DNA of 64,000 nucleotides, taken from Microbacterium invictum. Lineage in GTDB: Bacteria; Actinomycetota; Actinomycetes; Actinomycetales; Microbacteriaceae. Below the pieces are notes generated by a model. It was not told the origin of the DNA, ran no database searches, and saw nothing but the letters and a program-made list of their open reading frames with translations. A program made the translations under genes and the position numbers. Each line of letters begins with the position of its first letter. Within the stretch, counting starts at the first letter, position 1. Positions 7,244 to 15,772 of this stretch are shown here, piece after piece. The DNA is taken from positions 1,674,001 to 1,738,000 of the forward strand of contig NZ_JACIFH010000001.1 of NCBI RefSeq assembly GCF_014197265.1. The letters run 5' to 3'.

Positions 7244-8908
7244 ATGAGCGAACTGCGCGGAGTCGGAATCGGGCTCGGAGTGGCGCAGGGACCGGTAGCC
7301 CGCATGGCCGAGCCGCTGCCGGCGCCGGAGGACGTGGCCAGCGCCCTGTCTCAGGATGAGGAGCTCGCGCGGGTGCGCGAAGCGGTCGCCGGGGTGGCGC
7401 GAGAGCTCGAAGAGCGCGGGTCGAAGGCCGGCGGCGCCGCCCAGGAGGTGCTGGAGGCGCAGGCGATGATGGCCGAGGACCCCACGCTCGACCAGGAGGT
7501 CGCGACCCGGGTCGCCGCCGGCAAGACCGGCGAGTTCGCCGTGCACGACGCCTTCGCCACGTTCCGCGACATGCTCGCGGCGATGGGGGGCTATCTCGGC
7601 GAGCGCGCCGCCGACCTCGACGACGTCGCCCAGCGGGTCATCGCGCGACTGCGCGGCCTGCCCGCCCCGGGCGTCCCCGACCCCGGCCACCCGTTCGTGC
7701 TCGTCGCGAAGGATCTGGCCCCGGCCGACACCGCCCTGCTCGATCTCGACAAGGTGCTCGCCCTGGTGACCAGCGAGGGCGGGCCCACCTCGCACACCGC
7801 CATCCTCGCGCGGGAGAAGTCCATCGTCGCGGTGGTCGGCGTTGCCGAGGCGCCGGGTCTCGCCGACGGCGAGTCGGTGATCGTCGATGCCGCCAAGGGC
7901 GTCGTGACCACTCAGCCCACCGCTGATGAGCTCACTCAGGCGCAGAACCGTGCCGAAGCACGCCGCAACGCGGCATCCGCCCCCATCACCCCCGGAGCGC
8001 TCGCGGACGGCACCGCCATCCCGCTGCTGGCCAACCTCGGCAAGCCCGGTGGCGCGGCCGAGGCGGTCGAGCTCGGTGCCGAGGGCGTGGGCCTGTTCCG
8101 CACCGAGTTCCTGTTCCTGTCGGCGTCGCAGGCGCCCACGGTCGACGAGCAGACCAAGGCGTACACCGAACTGCTGCAGACGTTCCCGGGCAAGAAGGTG
8201 GTGGTGCGGGCGCTGGATGCCGGTGCCGACAAGCCGCTCGCCTTCCTCAACGACGCGCACGAAGAGAACCCGGCACTGGGCCTGCGGGGCCTGCGCGCGC
8301 TACGCGCCAGCGAAGACATCCTGCGCGAGCAGCTCACCGCGCTGGCGAACGCCGACAAGGCGACCGACGCCGACCTGTGGGTCATGGCGCCGATGGTCTC
8401 CACAGTGGAAGAGACCGAGTACTTCGTGACTCTTGCACGTGACTACGGCATCAAGACCGCCGGCGTCATGGTCGAGGTGCCGTCGTCGGCGATCATGGCC
8501 GACAAGGTGCTCGCGATCGCGGACTTCGCCTCGATCGGCACGAACGACCTGACGCAGTACACACTCGCCGCCGACCGCCTGCTCGGCTCGGTCGCCTCGT
8601 TCCAGGACCCCTGGCATCCGGCAGTCCTCAGCCTCGTCAAGGCCACCGCCGACGGCGGCGCGGCCAACGGCAAGCCGGTCGGCATCTGCGGCGAAGCCGC
8701 CGCCGACCCGCTGCTGGCCGTCGTGCTGGTCGGTCTCGGCGCCGCCACCCTGTCGATGGCGCCCACGGCTCTCGCCGACGTGCGCGCCAGCCTGCTGCAG
8801 TACACCCGCGACGATGCCGAGCGCATCGCCGCAGCCGCCCTCGCCGCGAGCGACGCGGCATCCGCCCGAACTGCGGCGCAAGCCGCGGCCGAAACGCCCG
8901 CGGACTGA
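7244..8908 (+). CDS. ptsI: PTS Enzyme I (phosphoenolpyruvate-protein phosphotransferase)
   Basis: A 554-residue Enzyme I, which autophosphorylates from phosphoenolpyruvate and hands the phosphate to HPr. The N-terminal HPr-binding and phosphohistidine domain holds the active His184 in GGPTSHTAI. The PEP-binding TIM barrel shows GLFRTEFLFL, the metal-binding MVEVPSSA, GTNDLTQY and the catalytic Cys in GICGEAAAD. Length is normal (about 570). The last 30 residues are Ala-rich. ATG 7244 follows AAGGAGAA. Position is third in the mannitol operon, directly before mtlA. Confidence 0.96.
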   Translation: MSELRGVGIGLGVAQGPVARMAEPLPAPEDVASALSQDEELARVREAVAGVARELEERGSKAGGAAQEVLEAQAMMAEDPTLDQEVATRVAAGKTGEFAVHDAFATFRDMLAAMGGYLGERAADLDDVAQRVIARLRGLPAPGVPDPGHPFVLVAKDLAPADTALLDLDKVLALVTSEGGPTSHTAILAREKSIVAVVGVAEAPGLADGESVIVDAAKGVVTTQPTADELTQAQNRAEARRNAASAPITPGALADGTAIPLLANLGKPGGAAEAVELGAEGVGLFRTEFLFLSASQAPTVDEQTKAYTELLQTFPGKKVVVRALDAGADKPLAFLNDAHEENPALGLRGLRALRASEDILREQLTALANADKATDADLWVMAPMVSTVEETEYFVTLARDYGIKTAGVMVEVPSSAIMADKVLAIADFASIGTNDLTQYTLAADRLLGSVASFQDPWHPAVLSLVKATADGGAANGKPVGICGEAAADPLLAVVLVGLGAATLSMAPTALADVRASLLQYTRDDAERIAAAALAASDAASARTAAQAAAETPAD

Positions 8909-8937
8909 CCCGCGGCCCACCCGAAGGAGATACCGCC

Positions 8938-10497
8938 ATGACAACGGCGTCAACGCCCGCCACGGGCACCAACAAGGCGCGAGTCGGAGTACAGCGCTTC
9001 GGCACGTACCTGTCCGGCATGATCATGCCGAACATCCCCGCGCTCATCGCCTGGGGCATCTTCACGGCGTTCTTCATCGACGTGGGCTGGACCCCCAACG
9101 CCGATCTCGCGACGATCGTCGGGCCGTTCATCCACTACCTGCTGCCGCTGATCATCGCGTACACCGGCGGCACGATCGTCTACGGCGTCCGCGGCGGCGT
9201 GGTGGCCTCGATCGCCACGATGGGCGCCATCGCCGGGTCGGACCTGCTCGTGGCGAACTTCAACGCGGCCCTGGCGGCCGGCGAGAAGGAACTCGGCCAG
9301 GTGCACATGTTCATCGGCGCGATGATCATGGCCCCGATCGCGGCGTACACGATGAAGTGGCTCGACAGCCTGTGGGAGGGCAAGATCAAGGCGGGCTTCG
9401 AGATGCTCGTCAACATGTTCTCGTCGGGCATCTGGGGGTTCGTGATGGCCGTCGTCGGGTTCTACCCGATCGCCTGGCTGGTCAACGGCCTCATGCAGGC
9501 CCTCGGCAACGCGGTCAACTGGCTCGTCGAGGCGAACCTGCTGCCATTGACGAGCATCCTCATCGAGCCGGCGAAGGTCTTCTTCCTCAACAACGCCATC
9601 AACCACGGCGTGCTCACCCCGCTCGGCATCCAGCAGGCGACCGAGGAAGGATCGTCGATCCTGTTCCTCCTGGAGGCCAACCCGGGTCCCGGTGTCGGAC
9701 TGCTGCTCGCGTTCACGTTCTTCGGCCTCGGCGCGGCGCGGGCATCGGCTCCCGGCGCTGCGGTCATCCAGTTCTTCGGCGGCATCCATGAGGTGTACTT
9801 CCCGTACGCGCTCATGAAGCCGGTCCTGATCGTGGCGCTCATCGCGGGCGGTATGACGGGTGTCACGACCAACATGCTGCTGGGCGGTGCACTCCGAGCC
9901 CCGGCGGCCCCGGGAAGTATCATCGCCGTGCTGGCGCAGACGGCGAACGGCGCCTACTTCGCCGTCATCCTGTCGGTGGTCCTCTCGGCCGCAGTGACGT
10001 TCATCGTCTCCGCGGTCATCCTGCGGGCCTCGCGTAAGCGCGACCTCGCGGCGATGGCGGCATCGGACGACGCGTTCGGTGCGGCGATCACGCAGACCGA
10101 GGCGGCCAAGGGCAAGTCGTCCGACGCGCTGAGCGGCCTGCGCGGCGGCGCCGCAACGGCTGCCGGCGCCGGCATCGAGCCGGCCACCATGGCGGTCAAG
10201 GACATCAAGAACATCGTGTTCGCCTGCGACGCCGGCATGGGCTCGTCCGCGATGGGTGCCAGCGTGCTGCGCAACAAGATCAAGAAGGCCGGCATCGAGG
10301 GGGTCACCGTCACCAACAAGGCGATCGCGAACCTCGACGCCTCGGCCGACCTGGTCATCACGCAGAACCAGCTGACCGACCGCGCCCGCGGCACCGCACC
10401 CGACGCGGTGCACGTCTCGGTCGACAACTTCATGAACTCGCCGAAGTACGACGAGGTCGTGGAGCTGGTGGTGGATCAGCAGAAGGGCGACGCGTAG
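8938..10497 (+). CDS. mtlA: PTS mannitol-specific IICB component
   Basis: A 519-residue MtlA that imports mannitol and phosphorylates it to mannitol 1-phosphate. Residues 15-345 form the membrane IIC domain; MIMPNIPALIAWGIFTAFF, the loop GGIHEVYFPY (usually GGIHEIYFPY, with the sugar-contacting Glu) and NHGVLTPLG are characteristic. A linker precedes the IIB domain, whose phospho-Cys430 is in FACDAGMGSSAMG. There is no fused IIA; that function is the separate MtlF gene. RBS GAAGGAGAT precedes ATG 8938. A GC-rich hairpin separates it from mtlF. Confidence 0.96.
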   Translation: MTTASTPATGTNKARVGVQRFGTYLSGMIMPNIPALIAWGIFTAFFIDVGWTPNADLATIVGPFIHYLLPLIIAYTGGTIVYGVRGGVVASIATMGAIAGSDLLVANFNAALAAGEKELGQVHMFIGAMIMAPIAAYTMKWLDSLWEGKIKAGFEMLVNMFSSGIWGFVMAVVGFYPIAWLVNGLMQALGNAVNWLVEANLLPLTSILIEPAKVFFLNNAINHGVLTPLGIQQATEEGSSILFLLEANPGPGVGLLLAFTFFGLGAARASAPGAAVIQFFGGIHEVYFPYALMKPVLIVALIAGGMTGVTTNMLLGGALRAPAAPGSIIAVLAQTANGAYFAVILSVVLSAAVTFIVSAVILRASRKRDLAAMAASDDAFGAAITQTEAAKGKSSDALSGLRGGAATAAGAGIEPATMAVKDIKNIVFACDAGMGSSAMGASVLRNKIKKAGIEGVTVTNKAIANLDASADLVITQNQLTDRARGTAPDAVHVSVDNFMNSPKYDEVVELVVDQQKGDA

Positions 10498-10513
10498 CCT
10501 CGGAAGACCGCCG

Positions 10514-10545
10514 CGGGGTCGGGCAGCGCGATGCACCCGGCCCCG
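10514..10545 (+). other. Intercistronic hairpin between mtlA and mtlF
   Basis: Arms CGGGGTCGGG (10514-10523) and CCCGGCCCCG (10536-10545) pair over 10 bp with one G-U and a 12-nt loop. It could protect the mtlA message or lower downstream expression. No T run follows, so full termination is unlikely. Confidence 0.4.
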
Positions 10546-10600
10546 TGGCCCCGCCGAATGGCATCCATTCATCTCGAAAGTCTCTGAAAGGAACAGCGAA

Positions 10601-11041
10601 ATGGCACGTGAGGTTCTGAACGTCGGACAGGTGCGGATCCACTCGGGCTCGGTCAGTCGCGACGACGCCATGCGCGAGGCCGCCGACATCCTCGAGTCGG
10701 CCGGCGCAGTGACGAGCGCCTACTTCGACGCGATGCAGCAGCGCGAGCAGACGGTGTCCACCTACATGGGCAACGAGCTCGCGATCCCGCACGGGACGAA
10801 CGAGACGAAGCAGGCCATCCTCGACTCGGCGCTGTCGCTGGTGCGATACGACGGCGGCGTGGACTGGGACGGCAACGCCGTGACCTTCGTCGTCGGCATC
10901 GCCGGCAAGGGCGACGAGCACCTCGAGATCCTGTCGCAGATCGCGCTGATCTTCTCGGACGAGGACGAGGTCGAAAAGCTGAAGCGGGCACAGACGCCTG
11001 AAGAGCTGTACGGGCTGCTGGCGTCGGTGAACGAAGGATGA
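10601..11041 (+). CDS. mtlF: PTS mannitol-specific IIA component
   Basis: A 146-residue mannitol/fructose-type IIA protein that takes phosphate from HPr-P and passes it to the IIB domain of MtlA. The phospho-His64 is in NELAIPHGT, and the region [20 protein letters not shown] matches the family. RBS GAAAGGA precedes ATG 10601. Its stop overlaps the mtlD start (ATGA), so the two are translationally coupled. Confidence 0.95.
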   Translation: MAREVLNVGQVRIHSGSVSRDDAMREAADILESAGAVTSAYFDAMQQREQTVSTYMGNELAIPHGTNETKQAILDSALSLVRYDGGVDWDGNAVTFVVGIAGKGDEHLEILSQIALIFSDEDEVEKLKRAQTPEELYGLLASVNEG

Positions 11042-12189
11042 AGGCCGTCCACTTCGGCGCCGGAAACATCGGGCGCGGATTCGTCGGCCTGCTGCTGCAC
11101 GAGGGCGGGTACGACCTCGTCTTCTCGGACGTGGCGGGGCCGCTCGTCGACGCCATCAACGCCGTCGACGAGTACACGGTGCACGAGGTCGGCGAAGGCG
11201 GCACCGACAAGGTCGTGACCGGGTTCCGTGCCCTCAACAGCGCCGAGCACCCGCAGGAGGTGGCCGACGAGGTGGCCACGGCGAACGTGGTGACCACGGC
11301 GGTCGGGCCGACAGTGCTCAGGTTCATCGCCCCGCACATCGTCGCCGGGCTCGCGCTGCGCGATCCGTCGGCGCCGCCGTTGCAGGTCATGGCGTGCGAG
11401 AACGCGATCGGCGCCACCGACCAGCTGCGCGACGAGATCAGGGCGCAGGCAGGCGAGGCGTGGGACGCGCTGGCCGGACGTGCGGTCTTCGCCAACACCG
11501 CGGTCGACCGGATCGTGCCGGCCCAGCCCGAAGGCGGCGGGGTCGACGTGACGGTCGAACCGTTCTTCGAGTGGGCGATCGAGCGGCCGCCGTTCGGCGA
11601 CACTCCCCCGAACATCCCGGGCGCGCACTTCGTCGACGACCTGACGCCGTACATCGAGCGCAAACTGTTCACCGTGAACACGGGCCACGCGACCACGGCG
11701 TACTTCGGTGCGCAGGCCGGGGTGGAGAAGATCTCCGACGCGCTGGCCGACCCGGCGATCGCCGAGAAGGTCGCCGCGGCGCTCGAAGAGACCTCGGCAC
11801 TGCTGGTCGCCAAGCACGGCCTCGACCCCGAAGAGCTGGCAGAGTACCGAGCGACGATCCTGCAGCGCTTCGCGAACCCGGCGCTGCCGGATACGGTCGG
11901 CCGGGTGGGGCGGCAGCCGCTGCGCAAGCTCTCCCGCCACGAGCGCTTCATCGGCCCGGCCGCCGAGGCCGCCGAGCGGGGACTTTCGGTCGATGCCCTG
12001 GTCGCCGCGATGGGCGCCGCCCTGGCGTTCGACGACCCGGCCGACGAGCAGTCGGTCGAACTGCAGCAGCGCCTGCGGTCGTCGGATGCCGCAGAGCTCA
12101 CCGCCGCGGTCACCGGGCTCGAGCCCGCGCATCCGCTGTTCCCCCGCGTGCTCGCCGAGGTGCAGGCTCGCCAGTCCGCCCTGCGTTGA
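11038..12189 (+). CDS. mtlD: Mannitol-1-phosphate 5-dehydrogenase
   Basis: A 383-residue polyol long-chain dehydrogenase that oxidises mannitol 1-phosphate to fructose 6-phosphate with NAD. The N-terminus [13 protein letters not shown] is the NAD-binding glycine motif, and the catalytic region [16 protein letters not shown] (Lys, Asn, His) is intact, as is [10 protein letters not shown]. Length is normal (382 in E. coli). ATG 11038 overlaps the mtlF stop. It completes the pathway from external mannitol to glycolysis. A 20-bp tandem array begins over its stop codon. Confidence 0.96.
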   Translation: MKAVHFGAGNIGRGFVGLLLHEGGYDLVFSDVAGPLVDAINAVDEYTVHEVGEGGTDKVVTGFRALNSAEHPQEVADEVATANVVTTAVGPTVLRFIAPHIVAGLALRDPSAPPLQVMACENAIGATDQLRDEIRAQAGEAWDALAGRAVFANTAVDRIVPAQPEGGGVDVTVEPFFEWAIERPPFGDTPPNIPGAHFVDDLTPYIERKLFTVNTGHATTAYFGAQAGVEKISDALADPAIAEKVAAALEETSALLVAKHGLDPEELAEYRATILQRFANPALPDTVGRVGRQPLRKLSRHERFIGPAAEAAERGLSVDALVAAMGAALAFDDPADEQSVELQQRLRSSDAAELTAAVTGLEPAHPLFPRVLAEVQARQSALR

Positions 12190-12265
12190 GCGCGTATCGG
12201 GCGCGTTGAGCGCGTATCGGGCGCGCCGAGCGCATATGGCGTGGGTTGAGCGCGTAGATGCGAGA
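12186..12265 (+). repeat. 20-bp tandem array (4 units) at the 3' end of mtlD
   Basis: Two identical units TTGAGCGCGTATCGGGCGCG (12186-12205, 12206-12225) are followed by two diverged ones (12226-12245, 12246-12265). The first unit contains the mtlD stop codon. The period is exactly 20 bp. No spacers and no coding role; possible variable-number repeat or a protein-binding array. Confidence 0.85.
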
Positions 12266-12287
12266 TCAGGTGCGCGATGATGGAGCG

Positions 12288-13052
12288 GTGACCGCGACCT
12301 CGATTCCCCCGCGCCGCCGTCGACGCATCCTCTGGTGGGTGCTGGGCACCATCGGCGGCCTGCTCGTGGCCGCCGTCGTCGGCATCGTGATCTGGAGCCA
12401 GGTCGGCGTCTATGCCGCCGAACCGGAGCCATTGGCAGCCGTCCGCGCGGACCCCGGCATCCGGATCACGGACGACAGCGCCGGCATCATCATGGTGCCG
12501 ACCGAGACCGCGTCCACGGGCGAAGGGGTCGTGTTCATCCCGGGTGGCAAGGTCGACCCCTGGGCCTACGCGAGCACCCTGTCGGGGCTGGTGGCCGACG
12601 ACGGCATGACGGTCGTCATCACGAAACCATGGCTCAACCTCGCCTTCTTCGATCTGCGACCGCTGACCTCGTTCACCGATCTCGCCCCCGACGTCGGCAC
12701 CTGGCTCGTCGGCGGTCACTCGCTTGGTGGCGTACGTGCCTGCATGATGGCGACGGATGCCGACGGCCTGGCCCTGTTCGCCTCGTACTGCTCGACCGAT
12801 CTCTCCGACTCGGGGTTGCCGGTGTTGAGCCTGTCGGGCAGCGAAGACGGGCTGTCGACGCCTGAGAAGATTGCGGATGCCAGTGATCTGCTGCCGGCGG
12901 AGGCCATCTTCACCGAGATCCCCGGCGCCAGTCATGCGTCATTCGGCGCCTATGGCCCGCAGGCCGGCGACGGAACGCCGACGATCTCGCTCGAGGACAT
13001 GACCGTGCAGATCACCGAGAACGTCGGGGAGTTCGCCGCTGGCGGTCGTTGA
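12288..13052 (+). CDS. Membrane-anchored alpha/beta hydrolase
   Basis: A 254-residue protein with a basic N-terminus (RRRRR), one membrane segment (about residues 14-36, ILWWVLGTIGGLLVAAVVGI) and an extracytoplasmic alpha/beta hydrolase domain. The nucleophile elbow GHSLGG, acid in SGSEDGL and His in GASHASFG form a complete catalytic triad. It resembles the small Abhydrolase_5 proteins of actinobacteria; the substrate is unknown. I place the start at GTG 12288 because a -10-like GATGAT lies 6 nt upstream as in other leaderless genes here. An in-frame ATG at 12258 lies inside the tandem array and lacks an RBS. The stop lies in a palindromic repeat. Confidence 0.82.
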   Translation: MTATSIPPRRRRRILWWVLGTIGGLLVAAVVGIVIWSQVGVYAAEPEPLAAVRADPGIRITDDSAGIIMVPTETASTGEGVVFIPGGKVDPWAYASTLSGLVADDGMTVVITKPWLNLAFFDLRPLTSFTDLAPDVGTWLVGGHSLGGVRACMMATDADGLALFASYCSTDLSDSGLPVLSLSGSEDGLSTPEKIADASDLLPAEAIFTEIPGASHASFGAYGPQAGDGTPTISLEDMTVQITENVGEFAAGGR

Positions 13053-13119
13053 GCGAGCGGAGCGAGACGAAACGCGAACACATCCGTTTCGTCTCGTCGC
13101 GGAGCTCCTCGCTCAACGA
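13044..13119. repeat. REP-like palindromic element over the hydrolase stop codon
   Basis: Left arm 13044-13074 contains GTTGAGCGAGCGGAGCGAGA and ends ACGAAACG; right arm 13085-13119 reads back with a few mismatches, CGTTTCGTCTCG ... CTCGCTCAACGA. The loop is 10 nt. The same kind of palindrome (GAGCGAGCG...CGCTCGCTC) is, to my knowledge, common between genes in Microbacteriaceae. It probably also ends transcription of the hydrolase gene. Confidence 0.7.
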
Positions 13120-13207
13120 GGAGAGCAGGTCGAAATTCCGGATTCGGTTAATCGCGGCTAACATCGTTCCGTTCGAACCCATTCGATACGAGGGAGTGTC
13201 TGGGGAC

Positions 13208-14548
13208 ATGCGGGAGCAACGGGTGGCCATCATCGGCGCCGGTCCGTCGGGGCTGTCGGCCGCCCGTGCGCTGCAGCGGGCCGGCATCGCGTTCGACGGC
13301 TACGAGGCCTCGGCCGGCGTCGGCGGGCTCTGGGACATCGACAACCCCCGCTCGACGATGTACGAATCGGCGCACCTGATCTCTTCCCGCACGACGACCC
13401 AGTTCGCCGAGTTCCCGATGGGGACGGATGCCGATTATCCGAGCCACAAGGTCCTGATCCGGTACTTCCGCGACTTCGCCGACCACTTCGGCCTCACCGG
13501 CCGTTTCCGCTTCGACACCAAGGTCACCGCGGTGACCCGCGACGGCGAAGGCGGCTGGACTGTCACCGCCACCGGGCCAGACGGCGAGACCACCGAGCAC
13601 TACGCGAGCGTCATCCTCGCCAACGGCACGCTCGCCGAGCCGAACGTCCCGACCTTCCGCGGCGAGTTCACCGGCGAGCTGCTGCACTCGAGCGCCTACA
13701 AGCGAGCGACCCAACTCACCGGAAAGCGCATCCTCATCATCGGGGCCGGCAACTCGGGCTGCGACATCGCGGTCGACGCGGTGCACCACGCGGCATCCGT
13801 CGACATGAGCGTGCGCCGCGGCTACTACTTCGTGCCCCGGTACCTGTTCGGCCGGCCCGCCGACACCCTCAATCAGGGCCGCCCGCTGCCGGCGAAGATC
13901 AAGCAGTTCGTCGACAAGCGCGTGCTGCAGGCGTTCACCGGCGACCCCGTGAAGTTCGGCTTCCCCAAGCCCGACTACAAGATCTACGAGTCGCACCCGA
14001 TCGTCAACACGCTGATCCTGAACCACCTGGGCCAAGGCGACCTGCGCGTCCGCCCCGACATCGACCGTTTCGACGGTGACACCGTCCACTTCCGTGACGG
14101 CACGAACGGCCGGTACGACACGGTCCTGCTCGCCACCGGCTACACGCTCGACTACCCGTTCGCCTCCCGCGACGACCTGAACTGGACCGGCTTCAGCCCG
14201 GACTTGTTCCTCAACGTCTTCCCGCCGTCCTTCAACGGCCTGTACGTCATGGGCATGATCGAGGCATCGGGCATCGGCTGGCAGGGCCGCTACGAACAGG
14301 CCGAGCTCATCGCCGCCTACCTCACCGCTCCCGCCGACCGGCAGGCCGAGTTCCGCCGTCGCGTCGGCACCGAACCGTGGCCCGATCTCACCGGCGGCTA
14401 CCACTACCTCGGACTCGAGCGGATGTCGTACTACGTGAACAAAGACGCCTACCGCCGTGAACTCCACCGCGCGACCGAGTGGTTGACGGATGCCGGCACC
14501 TCGAGCCCCGGCATCCACTCGGCGACCGCTACACGCGCCGCGCGATAA
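13208..14548 (+). CDS. Flavin-dependent monooxygenase (FMO/NAD(P)-binding family)
   Basis: A 446-residue FAD- and NADPH-binding oxidoreductase of the flavin monooxygenase group. Two Rossmann motifs are clear: FAD site AIIGAGPSGLSAARAL near residue 8 and NADPH site ILIIGAGNSGCDIAVDA near 180. Between them is an FMO-like stretch ending in TTQFAEFPM, and LLATGYTLDYPF closes the FAD domain. Such enzymes hydroxylate soft nucleophiles (N or S) or perform Baeyer-Villiger oxidations. ATG 13208 is preferred, with GAGGGA 12 nt upstream; an in-frame GTG at 13196 is possible. The following gene is a BASS-type transporter with a 75-bp gap. Substrate unknown. Confidence 0.85.
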   Translation: MREQRVAIIGAGPSGLSAARALQRAGIAFDGYEASAGVGGLWDIDNPRSTMYESAHLISSRTTTQFAEFPMGTDADYPSHKVLIRYFRDFADHFGLTGRFRFDTKVTAVTRDGEGGWTVTATGPDGETTEHYASVILANGTLAEPNVPTFRGEFTGELLHSSAYKRATQLTGKRILIIGAGNSGCDIAVDAVHHAASVDMSVRRGYYFVPRYLFGRPADTLNQGRPLPAKIKQFVDKRVLQAFTGDPVKFGFPKPDYKIYESHPIVNTLILNHLGQGDLRVRPDIDRFDGDTVHFRDGTNGRYDTVLLATGYTLDYPFASRDDLNWTGFSPDLFLNVFPPSFNGLYVMGMIEASGIGWQGRYEQAELIAAYLTAPADRQAEFRRRVGTEPWPDLTGGYHYLGLERMSYYVNKDAYRRELHRATEWLTDAGTSSPGIHSATATRAAR

Positions 14549-14623
14549 CGCGAAACCTTCGCACCACCCGCGCCGCCCGAGAGCCCACCGCACCCGCACC
14601 CGACCCGCGACAGAAGGCATCCC

Positions 14624-15772
14624 ATGAATCCGGACGACGTCGTCCTGAACTTCACCCCCGGCACGCTCATGATCCTCAACGTCGTGCTCGGACTCATCAT
14701 GCTCGGCATCGCCCTGGACACCACCCCCGAGGACTTCAAGGTCGTCGCGCGCAAGCCCAAGCCGTTCGTCATCGCGATCCTCGCGCAGCTCGTCGTGCTG
14801 CCCGCGGTCACCTTCGGCCTCACCCTGATCCTGCCGATCCCGCCGTCGATGGCACTGGGGATGATCCTCGTGGCGTGCTGCCCGCCGGGAAACATCTCGC
14901 AGGTGCTCACCCATCGCTCCGGCGGCAACGTCGCGCTGTCGGTGTCGATGACCGCCGTCGGCAACCTCATCTACATCTTCACGCTGCCCCTGAGCCTCGC
15001 GTTCTGGGGGTCGCTGCACCCCACGGCCCGCACCCTGCTGGAGACCGTCGAGCTGAATCCGTGGCAGATGCTGCTGGAGATCTTCCTGATCATCGGCCTG
15101 CCGTTCCTGGCCGGCCTGGCACTGCGGGCGAAGTTCCCCGCGTTCGCCGCGAAAGTGCAGCCGTTCGTCAAGTGGTTCTCACTCATCGCGCTGCTCGGCT
15201 TCATCGTCGGCGCACTGGTGGGCAACTGGACGTACTTCGTCGCATTCCTCGGCATCATCATCGTCGTCGTCACGATCCACGACGCCGTCGCCCTCGCGAT
15301 CGGCTACGGGACCGCGGTGGCCGGCGGGCTCGGTACCCGCGAGCGCAAAGCCGTCACGTTCGAGGTCGGTATCCGCAACGCCGGCCTCGGACTGGGCATC
15401 GTCTTCGCCTTCTTCGGAGGCCTCGGCGGCATGGCCATCGTCGCCGGCTGGTGGGGTATCTGGGACATCGTCGCCGGCCTCATCCTCGCGACCCTGTGGG
15501 GCCGTCACACGAAGAAGCGCACGGGCTCGGCCACCGGCGACGCGTCCCGACACGCACGGGCGGTGGGTGCGGGCGCAACGGGGACGGATGCCGGCGCGCC
15601 GGCGTCCGGAGCGTCCGCGGCTGCCGGCGCGCCGGCATCCGGAGACTCCGCGGCCACTGGCGCACCGGCATCCGGAGACTCCGCGGCTGCTGGCGCGCCG
15701 GCATCCGGAGACTCCGCGGCCACCCGTGACTCCGCGCCACCCGCGGCCGACGACCTCGGCGGTGAGGCCTGA
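14624..15772 (+). CDS. Bile acid:sodium symporter (BASS) family transporter
   Basis: A 382-residue membrane protein with about ten helices in residues 10-305, matching the BASS fold, which imports organic anions with sodium. Characteristic segments are LGLIMLGIALDTTPEDFK, the unwound-helix region ACCPPGNISQVLTHRSGGN and EVGIRNAGLGLGIVFAFF, close to the sodium sites of the family. The C-terminal 75 residues are an Ala/Pro/Ser tail built from 33-bp repeats, not part of the normal family length (about 300-320). ATG 14624. The stop overlaps the next start by one base, so it is coupled to the epimerase gene. Substrate unknown. Confidence 0.85.
   Translation: MNPDDVVLNFTPGTLMILNVVLGLIMLGIALDTTPEDFKVVARKPKPFVIAILAQLVVLPAVTFGLTLILPIPPSMALGMILVACCPPGNISQVLTHRSGGNVALSVSMTAVGNLIYIFTLPLSLAFWGSLHPTARTLLETVELNPWQMLLEIFLIIGLPFLAGLALRAKFPAFAAKVQPFVKWFSLIALLGFIVGALVGNWTYFVAFLGIIIVVVTIHDAVALAIGYGTAVAGGLGTRERKAVTFEVGIRNAGLGLGIVFAFFGGLGGMAIVAGWWGIWDIVAGLILATLWGRHTKKRTGSATGDASRHARAVGAGATGTDAGAPASGASAAAGAPASGDSAATGAPASGDSAAAGAPASGDSAATRDSAPPAADDLGGEA
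15593..15724 (+). repeat. 33-bp coding tandem repeat in the BASS transporter tail
   Basis: Four consecutive 33-bp units (15593, 15626, 15659, 15692) encode GAPASG(A/D)SAA(A/T). Units 2-4 are almost identical at DNA level, indicating recent expansion. Each carries a GGCATCCGG or GGCGTCCGG word. Confidence 0.9.

Noticed and set aside
8950..10689. 579-residue minus-strand open frame across mtlA
   Set aside because: His/Asp/Arg-rich chance frame opposite a clear PTS permease.
13049..13207. N-terminal extension of the flavin monooxygenase from 13049
   Set aside because: This stretch is the REP-like palindrome and reads as Ser/Arg-rich nonsense; the FAD motif needs only a short leader.
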